From positions 2,704,001 through 2,768,000 of the forward strand of contig NZ_JBAMDA010000001.1 of the NCBI RefSeq assembly GCF_036964665.1: DNA of 64,000 nucleotides, in the 5' to 3' direction. This DNA is from Nitrobacter sp. NHB1 (GTDB taxonomy: Bacteria > Pseudomonadota > Alphaproteobacteria > Rhizobiales > Xanthobacteraceae). The first letter of the stretch is position 1; the number at the start of each line of letters is the position of its first letter. Below, in pieces: positions 17,027-26,438 of this stretch. The position numbers were made by a program, and so were the translations under genes. The notes below the pieces were generated by a model, which was given only the letters and a program-made list of their open reading frames with translations, searched no databases and was not told the origin of the DNA.

Positions 17027-18985
17027 TCAGCGGCGCGGCGGCGGAGACGCCGACGCCTGACCGCCGTCCAACAGCGGCGTGATGCGACGTACTGTGACGC
17101 GGCGATTCTCCCGCGAGGGACCATCGGTCTGCACCTTCAGGTTCTGCTCGCCGTAGCCCTGGGTGACGAGGTTTTCCGGCGGCACCTGGAATTGCTGCGT
17201 CAGCAATTCCGCGGCCGACTGCGCGCGGCGATCCGACAGCGACAGGTTGTCGACGTCGTTGCCTACCGCGTCGGTGTGGCCCTCGATCAGGAACACCTCG
17301 CTCGGGTTGCGCGAGATCGCGCGATTGATGCCGTCCGCGATCACCCGCAGCTTCGCGGCCTGATCGGGCGGGATGTCCCACGATCCGGTCTCGAAGGTGA
17401 TGGTGTCGAGATCGATGCTCGGCATCCGCGCCCGCACCATCGGGCTGTAGCGGATTTCCTCGAGCGTATAGCGGCGGTCGATCCGTTCCACCGGCGGCGC
17501 GACCAGCGTGTCGTAGATCAGCTCAGGCGGAGCGTCCTCCGCCTCCACGATGTAGCGATCGCGCGGGATGGTGATCACCGGCGGCGGCAGCGTCACGAAG
17601 TAGCCGCCGATCGCACCGGCAACCAGGCCGGCGGCGACACCGGCCGCGATCGAACCGCCCCGGCCATCGCGACGGTGATCATGATCGTGATAGCTGTTGT
17701 CGATGATGACGACTTCATGACCACGCCGGTCACGGCGGATTCGCCGCAGCATCCGGCCGTCGCGATCGTTGATGGTGATGATCTGCGCGCCGTCCGGCCG
17801 CACCACAACGGTCCGGGTGTCGTTGCCGACACGCTCCTGCCGGATATCGCGCGCGCCATAGCGGAAGCGATCTTCTTCGTTGTGCCGGATGAACGACCGG
17901 CCGCTCGGATCGCGCACGATGACGCGGCCCGGCTCGGTGATGATGGTGCGACCGCCCTGCTTGGTTTCGCGGCGCTCGCTGCGGAAGGCCTCGATGTTGC
18001 GCGGCCCCTGCCGTGCGGCGCCCGGCGCGATCGGCTTCAGATCCTGCGCGCTCGTCGGTGGCGGCGGTAGCGGGGCATTGACCTGCGGTGGCTTCACCGG
18101 CTGCGCCGGTGCGGCGGCCTGGCCGCCGAGCGCTGGCGAATGTGGTCCAGCCTTGGTTCCCAACTGGCCACCGGGAGCAGTAGCCGATGGAGTGGCGGCG
18201 CCGCCGCTCGGCGCAGCAGGTTTTTGGGTTTCAGAAGATGATTTGGGCGCCGGCTTGACCTCCGCCGGAGAAGTCTGACCCGGCGCGCGACGCTGTTCTG
18301 CCGCCGGTGCGGATGGTTTGGTCGGAGTCGTGCCGGGCGCCGGGGTCGTTTGCGCGGGCGCCGCGCCCTTGTGATGGTCACCGCGATCTCCAGGCCCGCC
18401 ATGGTCGTGGCCGGGTCCACCACGGCCTCGCTCGTCGCGACGTGTCGCATTCGGCTCCCCATTGGCAGGCGGCGTCGAGGGTCTCGTGGTTTGTGGCTGC
18501 ACGGCCGGAGCGGGCGTCGTCGGGGCTGATTTTCTCGCGGCCGGCGGAGGTGTCGCGCCCTTCGACGGGGATGACGGCGGTGCGGCGGCTGGGGGCGCGG
18601 GCGGCTTCGGGGCCGTCGGAGGCGCCGCCGGCTTTGGCGAGGGTGCGGCTTTCGGCGCGGCCGGAGCAGCGGGAGGCGTTGCGTGCGGCGGCGGGGCCAC
18701 ATGCGGAGGCGACGGCGCGTGGGGCGGCGCTGCATGAGGCGGGGGAGCCGCGGGTCGCGCGGGTGCGCCGGGCGGCGGCGTCGGATGAGCGGGTGCAGCT
18801 TTCGGTGCAGGACCTTTCGGCTGCGGTTCTTTCCGCTCTTTCCGCTTTGTCTCATTTCCGCTTTCGGCGGATGGCGCAGCCTGCGCGAGTTGGACCGGCG
18901 CGGATTGTGCGTGCGATGGCGTCGTCGTCAACGACGCGACAGTGAGAGCCGACGTGGCCAGCAGCACCAGGCGAAAGTTCGTCAT
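17027..18985 (-). CDS. OmpA-domain envelope protein with long Pro/Ala-rich region
   Basis: 652 residues from the ATG at 18985 (MTNFRLVLLATSALTVASLTTTPSHAQ, signal peptide). Residues about 35-330 are low-complexity Pro/Ala/Lys-rich with His-containing PPHAPP-type repeats, presumably disordered and wall- or periplasm-spanning. The middle has an RSERRETKQGGRTIITEPGRVI..RDPSGRSFIRHNE region and a Gly-zipper hydrophobic segment (GGSIAAGVAAGLVAGAIGGYFV). The C-terminus is an OmpA/MotB peptidoglycan-binding domain (TFETGSWDIPPDQAAKLRVIADGI, EGHTDAVG, NLSLSDRRAQSAAELL, NRRVTVRR). Probably links membrane to peptidoglycan. Many long open frames on the opposite strand here are composition artefacts. Confidence 0.88.
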   Translation of the reverse strand: MTNFRLVLLATSALTVASLTTTPSHAQSAPVQLAQAAPSAESGNETKRKERKEPQPKGPAPKAAPAHPTPPPGAPARPAAPPPHAAPPHAPSPPHVAPPPHATPPAAPAAPKAAPSPKPAAPPTAPKPPAPPAAAPPSSPSKGATPPPAARKSAPTTPAPAVQPQTTRPSTPPANGEPNATRRDERGRGGPGHDHGGPGDRGDHHKGAAPAQTTPAPGTTPTKPSAPAAEQRRAPGQTSPAEVKPAPKSSSETQKPAAPSGGAATPSATAPGGQLGTKAGPHSPALGGQAAAPAQPVKPPQVNAPLPPPPTSAQDLKPIAPGAARQGPRNIEAFRSERRETKQGGRTIITEPGRVIVRDPSGRSFIRHNEEDRFRYGARDIRQERVGNDTRTVVVRPDGAQIITINDRDGRMLRRIRRDRRGHEVVIIDNSYHDHDHRRDGRGGSIAAGVAAGLVAGAIGGYFVTLPPPVITIPRDRYIVEAEDAPPELIYDTLVAPPVERIDRRYTLEEIRYSPMVRARMPSIDLDTITFETGSWDIPPDQAAKLRVIADGINRAISRNPSEVFLIEGHTDAVGNDVDNLSLSDRRAQSAAELLTQQFQVPPENLVTQGYGEQNLKVQTDGPSRENRRVTVRRITPLLDGGQASASPPPRR

Positions 18986-19190
18986 GACAATCATTATCCC
19001 AACAAAAATTTCGGCAACAAACGCGAAGCCTGCTGGCCGATGGTGGCGGGGTGCCAATCAACAAATAGCGATGAGGCTGTAATGTGGCAGCTATAGGTAG
19101 CGAACACCGATTTTATTATCGGATGCGCTGATAACATGCGTGCTGCATTCATGGCGCATTCAGATCGTACGCACTCGCAGCGATGCCTTG

Positions 19191-19424
19191 CTACGTGAGT
19201 ATATCGGTCGCAGGGGGCTGCGCGGGCGGGGTCGGCGGGGCCTGTGTCGGCACTTCGTCCGGCATTTGGCCGGGCAACTCCCGCGGAGGCACCGGCGACT
19301 CCGGCTCGTGCATCGGCGGTGGCACATCGGGACCCGGCTGCGGATGACCCGGCGGGTCTTCGCGGGGTGGCTCCGCCGGACGGCCCGGTTCGACGGGCGG
19401 CACTTCCGTCGGTTCATCACCCAT
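19191..19424 (-). CDS. Small proline-rich protein, probably stress-induced
   Basis: 77 residues beginning MGDEPTEVPPVEPGRPAEPP and ending PPATDILT; about one third proline, acidic, no membrane segment. I do not know its function; it resembles short Pro-rich hypothetical proteins common in Bradyrhizobium relatives. The ATG at 19424 has GGAG seven bases upstream. A perfect EcfG-type promoter (19519-19543, minus strand) precedes it with a leader of about 85 bases, supporting it as a real, stress-regulated gene. Confidence 0.68.
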   Translation of the reverse strand: MGDEPTEVPPVEPGRPAEPPREDPPGHPQPGPDVPPPMHEPESPVPPRELPGQMPDEVPTQAPPTPPAQPPATDILT

Positions 19425-19518
19425 AGCGTGTCTCCATTTTCCGAAGTTGACAGGTCTTTGCAGCACCTTTGACCGTTATTTCCATGGTCTCTTGATTTCC
19501 ACCACCTCTTGCTGTGCT

Positions 19519-19543
19519 AACGGTCCGCGTGGCGTGATGTTCC
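19519..19543 (-). promoter_or_regulatory. Predicted EcfG (general stress) promoter
   Basis: On the minus strand GGAAC (19543-19539), 16 bases, CGTT (19522-19519): an exact match to the alphaproteobacterial EcfG consensus GGAAC-N16/17-CGTT. It points at the Pro-rich small gene 95 bases downstream. Confidence 0.7.
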
Positions 19544-19606
19544 GGAGCCGGCTGCCGCCTTGCGGGCCATACGCCGGCGTCATGGAACGTACGGGGGGCG
19601 CTTTGC

Positions 19607-20035
19607 ATGAAGTCCGTTTCACTGGCGACGGTCGTGCTGTTGGCCATGATCGCGAACAGCGCGGCTCATGCGGGCGGCTGCGCGGCCGAGATCAGCGCCT
19701 ATCGCCGCGCGCACGGGCTGTCAGCCGTTCGCGCCGATGCGGCGCTCGATCGGATCGCGCGGCGGCAGGCCGCGGCGATGGCGCGGGCGGAAACGGTCAG
19801 CCATAACGTGAATGGTAATTTCTTTGCTCGGATCGCGCCCGTCCATCGCCGGTTGGCTGCCGAGAATGTCGCGGCCGGTTTCCCGACCTGCGCGGAAACG
19901 ATCAGGCAATGGGATGCGAGCAGCGGGCATCGCGCCAATCTTCGGATGCCGGGCGCGCGGCGTGTCGGCGTCGCGTCGGTCGCAAAGCCGTCATCGCCCT
20001 ATCGGCGATTCTGGGCCATGGTGATCACGGATTGA
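19607..20035 (+). CDS. Secreted CAP-domain (SCP/PR1-like) protein
   Basis: 142 residues: signal peptide MKSVSLATVVLLAMIANSAAHA, then a minimal CAP domain (EISAYRRAHGLSAVRADAALDRIARRQAAAMARAETVSHNVNGNFFARI.., AENVAAGFPTCAETIRQWDASSGHRANLRMPGARRVGVASV). The His of VSH, the Glu of AENVA and the His of SSGHRANL correspond to the CAP cavity residues. Function in bacteria is largely unknown. A second CAP protein begins at 63744. Followed by a CATTGCGAG-type repeat. Confidence 0.86.
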   Translation: MKSVSLATVVLLAMIANSAAHAGGCAAEISAYRRAHGLSAVRADAALDRIARRQAAAMARAETVSHNVNGNFFARIAPVHRRLAAENVAAGFPTCAETIRQWDASSGHRANLRMPGARRVGVASVAKPSSPYRRFWAMVITD

Positions 20036-20070
20036 GGCAGCACGAATTGAGATGCCGAAGCCTTCAAATC

Positions 20071-20186
20071 GTTATTGCGCGCTCGCGACAAAATTGGCTC
20101 TTGCCAATTTTGCGCGTGAAGCGAAGCAATCCAGATCTTAACGGAGCAGGCTGGATTGCTTAGCCCCTTGCGCTCCTCGCAATAAC
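20071..20186. repeat. CATTGCGAG-type palindromic repeat, copy 2
   Basis: Starts GTTATTGCGCGCTCGCGAC and ends GCGCTCCTCGCAATAAC, with GAAGCGAAGCAATCCAG / CTGGATTGCTTAG internally and an extra small inverted repeat (AAAATTGGC / GCCAATTTT). Lies between the CAP gene and the end of the sdh operon. Confidence 0.8.
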
Positions 20187-20267
20187 GATGACGTAATTCA
20201 TCCTGTTTCAGGAACCGTCAGGCGAACTGTGCGAGCGCGATTCAGGACGGGCGCGCCGTCTCGGCGC

Positions 20268-21050
20268 TCAGACCTGCCGCTCGACCAGCTTTCGCTTCAG
20301 CATGGCGATGGCCTCCGCCGGATTCAGTTTTTTCGGACAGGCCTTGGTGCAATTCAGGATGGTGTGGCAACGATAGAGCCGGAACGGATCTTCTAGATAG
20401 TCGAGACGTTCGCCGGTGGCTTCGTCGCGCGAATCGGTGACCCATCGCGCCGCCTGCAGCAGCGCGGCGGGGCCGAGGAAGCGATCGCTGTTCCACCAAT
20501 AGCTCGGGCATGCTGTCGAGCAGCAGGCGCACAGGATGCACTCGTAGAGGCCGTCGAGCTTTTCGCGGTCCTCGTGGCTCTGCCGCCATTCCTTCTGCGG
20601 TGTCGGCGTGGTGGTCTTCAGCCACGGCTCGATCGAGGCGTATTGCGCGTAAAAATTTGTCAGGTCGGGAACGAGGTCCTTCACGACAGGCTGGTGCGGT
20701 AGTGGGTTGATCTTCACCGTGCCGTTGGCCAGGTCGTGCATCGACGTGGTGCAGGCCAGCGTATTCTGGCCGTCGATGTTCATGGCGCAGGAGCCGCACA
20801 CGCCTTCGCGGCAGGAACGGCGGAAGGTCAGCGTCGGGTCGATGTGGTCTTTGATCCAGATCAGACCGTCGAGCACCCTCGGGCCGCACTCGTTGACATC
20901 GACATAATAGGTGTCGACGCTGGGATTCTCGTCGTCGTCGGGGTTCCAGCGATAGACCTTGAATTCGCGCGTTTCGGTCGCGCCTTCCGGCTTCGGCCAG
21001 GTCTTGCCGCCGGTGACCTTTGAATTTCTCGGAAGCGCGAATTTAGCCAT
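20268..21050 (-). CDS. sdhB: Succinate dehydrogenase iron-sulfur subunit
   Basis: 260 residues. The 2Fe-2S site is [21 protein letters not shown]; the 4Fe-4S and 3Fe-4S sites are [16 protein letters not shown] and [17 protein letters not shown]. It carries electrons from SdhA FAD to the membrane quinone site of complex II. The start at 21050 ([12 protein letters not shown]) is the family start; an in-frame ATG at 21080 is less likely. Last gene of sdhCDAB, 56 bases after sdhA. Confidence 0.97.
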   Translation of the reverse strand: MAKFALPRNSKVTGGKTWPKPEGATETREFKVYRWNPDDDENPSVDTYYVDVNECGPRVLDGLIWIKDHIDPTLTFRRSCREGVCGSCAMNIDGQNTLACTTSMHDLANGTVKINPLPHQPVVKDLVPDLTNFYAQYASIEPWLKTTTPTPQKEWRQSHEDREKLDGLYECILCACCSTACPSYWWNSDRFLGPAALLQAARWVTDSRDEATGERLDYLEDPFRLYRCHTILNCTKACPKKLNPAEAIAMLKRKLVERQV

Positions 21051-21106
21051 CGGTCTGCCTTTGATGGATGCGCGGGTCAAGCCAGCGCATGATGCTTCGT
21101 TTCAGT

Positions 21107-22930
21107 TCAATACACCCGCGCCTTCGGCGGAATGGACTGAACGTCGTTGGTCATCGTGTAGTCGTGCACCGGGCGGTAGTCGATCGTGGTGACACCGCGA
21201 TCGCTCAGCCGCGCCAGCGAATGCTTCATCCAGTTCCGATCGTCGCGATCGGGATAGTCCTCGCGCGCATGGGCGCCGCGGCTTTCGGTGCGGTTGGCGG
21301 CGGAATCCATCGTCACCACCGCCTGGGAGATGAGGTTGTCGTATTCCATCGTCTCCATCAGGTCCGTGTTCCACACCAGCGAGCGATCGAACACGGCGAC
21401 GTCGGCAATCCCGTCATGGACTTTGTGGATCAGTTTCTGACCCTCGGTCAGGATGTCGCTGGTGCGGAAAACCGCGCAGTTGGCCTGCATCACGCGCTGC
21501 ATGCTCTCGCGCAGCCTGGCGGTCGGCGTGCCGCCGGAGGCATAGCGAAACCGGTCGAGGCGACTGAGCGCCATCTCGCTGGAGTTGGCGGGGAGATCGG
21601 GCTGCCTGGCGTTGGCGGCGAGCTTTTCGGCGCAGTGCAGGGCGGCGGCGCGGCCGAACACCACGAGGTCGATCAGCGAGTTGGAGCCGAGGCGGTTGGC
21701 TCCGTGCACGGAGACGCAGGCGGCTTCGCCCACGGCCATCAGGCCCGGCACGACCGCATTGTCATCGCCGGTCTTTTTGGTGACGACTTCGCCGTGGTAG
21801 TTGGTGGGGATGCCGCCCATGTTGTAGTGCACGGTCGGCAGGATTGGGATCGGCTCGCGGGTCACGTCGACGCCGGCGAAGATCTTAACCGACTCCGAAA
21901 TACCGGGCAGCCGCTCGTGCAGCACTTTCGGGTCGAGATGGTCGAGGTGCAGGAAGATGTGGTCTTTCTTCTTGCCGACGCCGCGGCCTTCGCGAATTTC
22001 GATCGTCATCGCGCGTGAGACGACGTCGCGCGAAGCGAGGTCCTTGGCGGAGGGCGCGTAGCGCTCCATGAAGCGCTCGCCCTCGGCGTTGACGAGGTAG
22101 CCGCCTTCACCGCGCGCGCCCTCGGTGACGAGGCAGCCCGAACCGTAGATGCCGGTCGGGTGGAACTGGACGAACTCCATGTCCTGTAGCGGCAGGCCGG
22201 CGCGCAACGCCATGCCGCCTCCGTCGCCGGTGCAGATATGCGCCGAGGTGCAGGAGGCGTAGGCGCGTCCGTAGCCGCCGGTTGCGAGAATGGTGGTCTG
22301 GGCGCGGAAGCGGTGCAGCGTGCCGTCATCGAGTTTCAGCGCGATCACGCCGCGGCAGACGCCCTGATCGTCCATAATGAGGTCGATGGCAAAGAACTCG
22401 ATGAAGAACTCGGCGGCGTGGCGCAGCGCCTGGCCGTACATCGTGTGCAGCATGGCGTGGCCGGTGCGGTCGGCGGCGGCGCAGGTGCGCTGGGCCTGGC
22501 TCTTGCCATAATCGATGGTCATGCCTCCGAACGGGCGCTGGTAGATCTTGCCCTCCTCGGTGCGCGAGAACGGCACGCCCCAGTGCTCGAGTTCGTAGAC
22601 CGCCTCCGGTGCGTTACGCACCATGTACTCGATGCAATCCTGATCGCCGAGCCAGTCCGATCCCTTGACGGTATCGTACATGTGCCAACGCCAGTCGTCC
22701 TTGTGCATGTTGCCGAGCGAGGCGGAGATGCCGCCTTGCGCGGCGACGGTATGGGACCGCGTCGGAAAGACCTTGGTGATGCAAGCGGTGCGCAGGCCGG
22801 CCTCGCCGCAACCCACAACGGCCCGCAGGCCGGCCCCGCCGGCGCCGACGACAACGACGTCGTAAGTATGGTCTTCGATGGGATAGGCCTTGCCGTTGGC
22901 GGCCGCCGCCGCGCTGCCGTTTACGGCCAT
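21107..22930 (-). CDS. sdhA: Succinate dehydrogenase flavoprotein subunit
   Basis: 607 residues. FAD-binding [16 protein letters not shown], covalent-FAD His in [18 protein letters not shown], substrate-site [21 protein letters not shown] and [14 protein letters not shown], and [20 protein letters not shown]. It oxidises succinate to fumarate on the cytoplasmic face. It follows sdhD by three bases, consistent with translational coupling. Confidence 0.98.
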   Translation of the reverse strand: MAVNGSAAAAANGKAYPIEDHTYDVVVVGAGGAGLRAVVGCGEAGLRTACITKVFPTRSHTVAAQGGISASLGNMHKDDWRWHMYDTVKGSDWLGDQDCIEYMVRNAPEAVYELEHWGVPFSRTEEGKIYQRPFGGMTIDYGKSQAQRTCAAADRTGHAMLHTMYGQALRHAAEFFIEFFAIDLIMDDQGVCRGVIALKLDDGTLHRFRAQTTILATGGYGRAYASCTSAHICTGDGGGMALRAGLPLQDMEFVQFHPTGIYGSGCLVTEGARGEGGYLVNAEGERFMERYAPSAKDLASRDVVSRAMTIEIREGRGVGKKKDHIFLHLDHLDPKVLHERLPGISESVKIFAGVDVTREPIPILPTVHYNMGGIPTNYHGEVVTKKTGDDNAVVPGLMAVGEAACVSVHGANRLGSNSLIDLVVFGRAAALHCAEKLAANARQPDLPANSSEMALSRLDRFRYASGGTPTARLRESMQRVMQANCAVFRTSDILTEGQKLIHKVHDGIADVAVFDRSLVWNTDLMETMEYDNLISQAVVTMDSAANRTESRGAHAREDYPDRDDRNWMKHSLARLSDRGVTTIDYRPVHDYTMTNDVQSIPPKARVY

Positions 22931-22933
22931 GAA

Positions 22934-23341
22934 CTAAACTCCGGATGACAGTTTGAAGATGGCGTAAGCGGCGGCCAGCGCCAGCGTGGCGGAGAAGAAG
23001 TTGTTCGCCATGATCGACGCCAGTTTCGTCTTCTCGTCGTGCACGTAGTCCTCGATGATCACCTGCATGCCGATCTTCATATGCCAGATGCTGGCGACGA
23101 CGAACAGCAGCATGACGATGGCGATCAGCGGCGAGCCGAGAATCTGCGCCGCCCCGGCCTGGTTGCGGCCGAGCAGGATCATCATGACCACGATCATCGG
23201 GACGATCAGCAGGATCATGGCGACCGCGGTCACACGCTGCCGCCAAAAGTCCTTGGTTCCGGAATGGGCGGCGCCGAGGTTGCGAACCCGCGACAGCGGT
23301 GTCCGCATCGGCTTCGGGCCGGATAGCGGCTCCATGGTCAT
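22934..23341 (-). CDS. sdhD: Succinate dehydrogenase membrane anchor subunit D
   Basis: 135 residues with three membrane helices (ILLIVPMIVVMMILL, LIAIVMLLFVVASIWHMKIGMQVII, and a C-terminal ATLALAAAYAIFKL). The His in SIWHMKIGMQVIIEDYVHDE is the expected haem b ligand region. Starting at the ATG at 23341 gives an ATGA overlap with the sdhC stop; an internal ATG at 23335 is the alternative. Confidence 0.93.
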   Translation of the reverse strand: MTMEPLSGPKPMRTPLSRVRNLGAAHSGTKDFWRQRVTAVAMILLIVPMIVVMMILLGRNQAGAAQILGSPLIAIVMLLFVVASIWHMKIGMQVIIEDYVHDEKTKLASIMANNFFSATLALAAAYAIFKLSSGV

Positions 23342-23736
23342 CGTCCGCCTCCGATCGCATAGGCGACGATCCACAGCAGCACCGTGAGCAAAATGCCGCC
23401 GATCAGCGCTGCCCGGGTGAGCCATTCACGCTCCGCCGGCTTGAATCCGTAACCGAGGTCCCAGACGAGGTGGCGAACGCCGCTCAGCATGTGGTGCATC
23501 AGCGCCCATGTGTATCCGAATGCGATCAGCCGGCCGATCCAGCTCGCGGTGAACGACTGGACCGCGGCGTAGGCGCCCGGCCCGGACGACACCGCAATCA
23601 ACCACCAGACCAGCAGCAGCGTCCCGAAATAGAGTGCCATGCCGGTCGCGCGATGGACGACGGACAGCGCCATCGTCAGGGTCCAGCGGTAAATCTGTAG
23701 GTGTGGCGAAAGCGGACGTTCGATTCTGACAGTCAT
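23338..23736 (-). CDS. sdhC: Succinate dehydrogenase cytochrome b556 subunit C
   Basis: 132 residues: RPLSPHLQIYRWTLTMALSVVHRATGMALYFG (quinone-site Ser/Arg and first helix) and YTWALMHHMLSGVRHLVWDLG, carrying the haem ligand His. Three helices anchor complex II with SdhD. First gene of sdhCDAB. The start MTVRIERPLSPHLQ at 23736 is the family start; upstream codons to 23796 are not conserved in character. The AT-rich stretch at 23795-23825 probably holds the operon promoter. Confidence 0.95.
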   Translation of the reverse strand: MTVRIERPLSPHLQIYRWTLTMALSVVHRATGMALYFGTLLLVWWLIAVSSGPGAYAAVQSFTASWIGRLIAFGYTWALMHHMLSGVRHLVWDLGYGFKPAEREWLTRAALIGGILLTVLLWIVAYAIGGGR

Positions 23737-23958
23737 CGATGCCTTCGCTGGTTGCGGGCGCGCGGCGCCAGCCCGGTTGAAATCCGCGACAAGCAAATTC
23801 TATGCATATATCTATGGATTCGAAACAGTCGGCGCAACGTTCAAATCGCTCTTTGAGAATGGCCGTTCAGGACTACGGCGTTGACGCTTCCTTAACATAA
23901 CGCGCCGGGAGGCGGTATGTCTGAAGCGTGATTCATAGCTCGCACGGCTCGCAATAGC

Positions 23959-25476
23959 CTAGCTTCCCTCGTAGAGACCGGCATAGGTGTCGCGCAGAAT
24001 ATTCTTCTGCACCTTGCCCATGGCGTTGCGTGGCAGCTCGTCGACGAAAATCACGCGCTTCGGCACCTTGAATTTCGCCAGCCGGTCATCGAGCGCGCCG
24101 AGTACCTTGGCCTCGCTGATATCGGCGTCCTTGCTGCAGACCACGACCGCGGTGACGCCCTCGCCAAAATCGGCATGGGGCACGCCGATCACCGCGGTCT
24201 CGATCACGCCCGGCAGGGCATCGATCTCGCTTTCGATTTCTTTCGGGTAGACATTGAAACCGCCCGAGATCACGAGGTCCTTGCCGCGGCCGAGAATGTG
24301 CACGTAATCCTTGCCGTCGATCTTTCCGATGTCGCCGGTGATGAAGAAGCCGTCGGCGCGGAATTCAGCCCTGGTCTTCTCCGGCATCCGCCAGTAGCCT
24401 TTGAACACGTTCGGACCCTTGACCTCGATCATGCCGATGCTCTCGCGCGGCAGTTCCTGGCTGGTTTCCGGATCGGTGATGCGAACGGAGACGCCGGGAA
24501 GCGCGCGGCCGACGGCGCCGGGAACGCGCTCACCGTCATAGGGGTTCGTGGTGTTCATGCCGGTCTCCGTCATGCCGTAGCGTTCGAGCACGGCATGGCC
24601 GGTGCGGGCCGACCACTCGCGGTGGGTGTCGGCGAGCAGCGGCGCCGATCCCGAAATGAACAGCCGCATGTGGCGGGTCGATTCCTTCGTCAGCGCCGGA
24701 TTTTGCAGCAGGCGGGTATAGAAGGTCGGCACGCCCATCAGCACGGTGGCGCGCGCCATCAGCCCGATGACGAGGTCGGGATCGAACTTCGGCAGGAAAA
24801 TCATCGAGGCGCGCGCGAGCAGCGTGACGTTGCACGCCACGAACAGTCCATGGGTGTGATAGATCGGCAGCGCGTGGATCAGCACGTCCTTGTCGGTGAA
24901 GCGCCAGCAATCGACGAGGCTGCAGGCGTTCGACGCCAGATTGTCGTGGGTCAGCATCGCGCCTTTGGATCGGCCGGTCGTTCCCGAGGTGTAGAGGATA
25001 GCCGCAAGGTCGTCGTCGGCGCGCGCGACGGTTGTGAACTCCGGCTTCGCCGTCATCGCCGCCTCCGTCAGCGATCCCTTGCCGTCGGCGCCGAGCGTTT
25101 CGACCTTCGCGCCGACCTTCGCCGCGATCGCCTTGATGCCATCCGCCTTGGATGGGTCGCAGACCACGAACGCCGGCTCGGCGTCGGTGATGAAATAGTC
25201 GAGTTCGTTGAGGGTATAGGCTGTATTGAGCGGCAGGTAGACCGCGCCGGCGCGCACCGCCGCGAGATAGAGCGCGAGGTTCGGCACCGACTTTTCGACC
25301 TGTACCGCAACGCGGTCGCCCGGTTTGACGCCATGCGCCACCAGCACGTTCGCCAGCCGTCCCGAGAACGCGATCAGGTCGCCATAGGTGATGCGTCGGC
25401 CGTCCAGCGTTTCGATCGCGAGCCGGCCTGCGTCGTTGAGATCGTCGAACAGGCGTGAAAACAGGTTGGCGTTCAT
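23959..25476 (-). CDS. matB: Malonyl-CoA synthetase (acyl-CoA ligase MatB)
   Basis: A 505-residue ANL-superfamily enzyme making malonyl-CoA from malonate, ATP and CoA. P-loop AAILYTSGTTGRSKGAMLTH, VLERYGMTETGMNT, GFFITGDIGKIDGKDYVHILGRGKDLVISGGFNVYPKEIE, and the catalytic Lys in PRNAMGKVQKNILRD. It closely resembles the Rhodopseudomonas MatB, including GVPTFYTRLL and LFISGSAPLLADTHREWS. The ATG at 25476 (MNANLFSRLF) fits that protein. No malonyl-CoA decarboxylase or malonate transporter is adjacent. Substrate call by similarity. Confidence 0.9.
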   Translation of the reverse strand: MNANLFSRLFDDLNDAGRLAIETLDGRRITYGDLIAFSGRLANVLVAHGVKPGDRVAVQVEKSVPNLALYLAAVRAGAVYLPLNTAYTLNELDYFITDAEPAFVVCDPSKADGIKAIAAKVGAKVETLGADGKGSLTEAAMTAKPEFTTVARADDDLAAILYTSGTTGRSKGAMLTHDNLASNACSLVDCWRFTDKDVLIHALPIYHTHGLFVACNVTLLARASMIFLPKFDPDLVIGLMARATVLMGVPTFYTRLLQNPALTKESTRHMRLFISGSAPLLADTHREWSARTGHAVLERYGMTETGMNTTNPYDGERVPGAVGRALPGVSVRITDPETSQELPRESIGMIEVKGPNVFKGYWRMPEKTRAEFRADGFFITGDIGKIDGKDYVHILGRGKDLVISGGFNVYPKEIESEIDALPGVIETAVIGVPHADFGEGVTAVVVCSKDADISEAKVLGALDDRLAKFKVPKRVIFVDELPRNAMGKVQKNILRDTYAGLYEGS

Positions 25477-25797
25477 GATGGAGTTCCCGCTGGCATTCAT
25501 GCATCGTCTCGGCGCGGACGGCTGATTGGCCGACAGGTGTTGAATAGCAAGGACCAGCTTTACGAGGCAACGAAGACAGTCGTTGCGCAAAAGCCGGCGA
25601 TATTTCGGGAAAGCCGCCGAACGGTGCGCCGGGCGCGGGCGGGACAGGGCGATCCGGCTCGCTTTTTTGTGAAGGAGATGTTGCGCTAGTTCGGGGTGAC
25701 ATGCGGGGAATGCGATAACAAATTGCGAGTTCTGTCGTAGAATATCCGCAAGGCTTTCCTCGCCCGTCGCTGGCGGGCGAAATATGTGGACCTGGTC
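25477..25797. other. matB / cytochrome b intergenic region
   Basis: About 320 bases between divergent genes; presumably both promoters. Open frames crossing it on the minus strand are upstream extensions or shadows of matB. I see no repeat or RNA signature. Confidence 0.45.
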
Positions 25798-26427
25798 ATG
25801 ACGAGCATTTCAGCCGGCGATGGGCGCTTTGCATCCCGACCTGCGAGGGCGATCCAGCCGGCGTGGGTCCGCGTCGTCCACTGGATCAATGCCGTGGCGA
25901 TGATCATGATGATCATGTCGGGTTGGCAGATCTACAATGCCTCGCCGCTGTTCGACTTCACCTTCTCGCGTTCGATTACGCTCGGCGGCTGGCTCGCCGG
26001 CGGGCTGCTGTGGCATTTCGCGGCGATGTGGCTGCTGATGGTCAACGGTCTCGTCTATCTTGTGCTTGGCCTCGCCACCGGACGCTTCCGCCGTAAGCTG
26101 TTGCCGATCACGCCGTCGGGCATTGCGGCCGATACGAGGGCGGCGCTGACCGGCAAGCTCTCGCATCACGATCTGTCGCGATACAACCAGGTGCAGAAGC
26201 TTTTGTACGCGCTCGTTATCGTCGCCGGGATCGTGGTCGTGCTGTCGGGCCTCTCGATCTGGAAGCCGGTCCAGTTTCAGTGGCTGACAGCGGTGTTCGG
26301 CGGTTACGACGTCGCCCGCTATGTGCATTTCACCTGCATGGCGCTGATCGTCGCATTTCTCGTCGTGCATGTCACGCTCGCGCTGCTGGTGCCGAGAAGC
26401 CTGCGCGCGATGATTATAGGTCGGTAG
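25798..26427 (+). CDS. Di-haem cytochrome b561-type membrane subunit
   Basis: 209 residues, four helices of the Ni,Fe-hydrogenase/formate-dehydrogenase cytochrome b type. Candidate haem-ligand His are in RVVHWINAV, LLWHFAAMWLL and ARYVHFTCMALIVAFLVVHVTLA. It presumably exchanges electrons between quinone and the molybdoenzyme whose gene follows 11 bases later. The ATG at 25798 is chosen; a GTG at 25786 would add four residues. Confidence 0.88.
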   Translation: MTSISAGDGRFASRPARAIQPAWVRVVHWINAVAMIMMIMSGWQIYNASPLFDFTFSRSITLGGWLAGGLLWHFAAMWLLMVNGLVYLVLGLATGRFRRKLLPITPSGIAADTRAALTGKLSHHDLSRYNQVQKLLYALVIVAGIVVVLSGLSIWKPVQFQWLTAVFGGYDVARYVHFTCMALIVAFLVVHVTLALLVPRSLRAMIIGR

Positions 26428-26438
26428 GAAAGGCTGCC

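Noticed and set aside
17880-18945. Plus-strand Gly/Ala-rich open frames opposite the OmpA-domain gene
   Set aside because: Antisense artefacts of Pro/Ala-rich GC-biased codons; the minus strand encodes a recognisable OmpA domain in the same frame.
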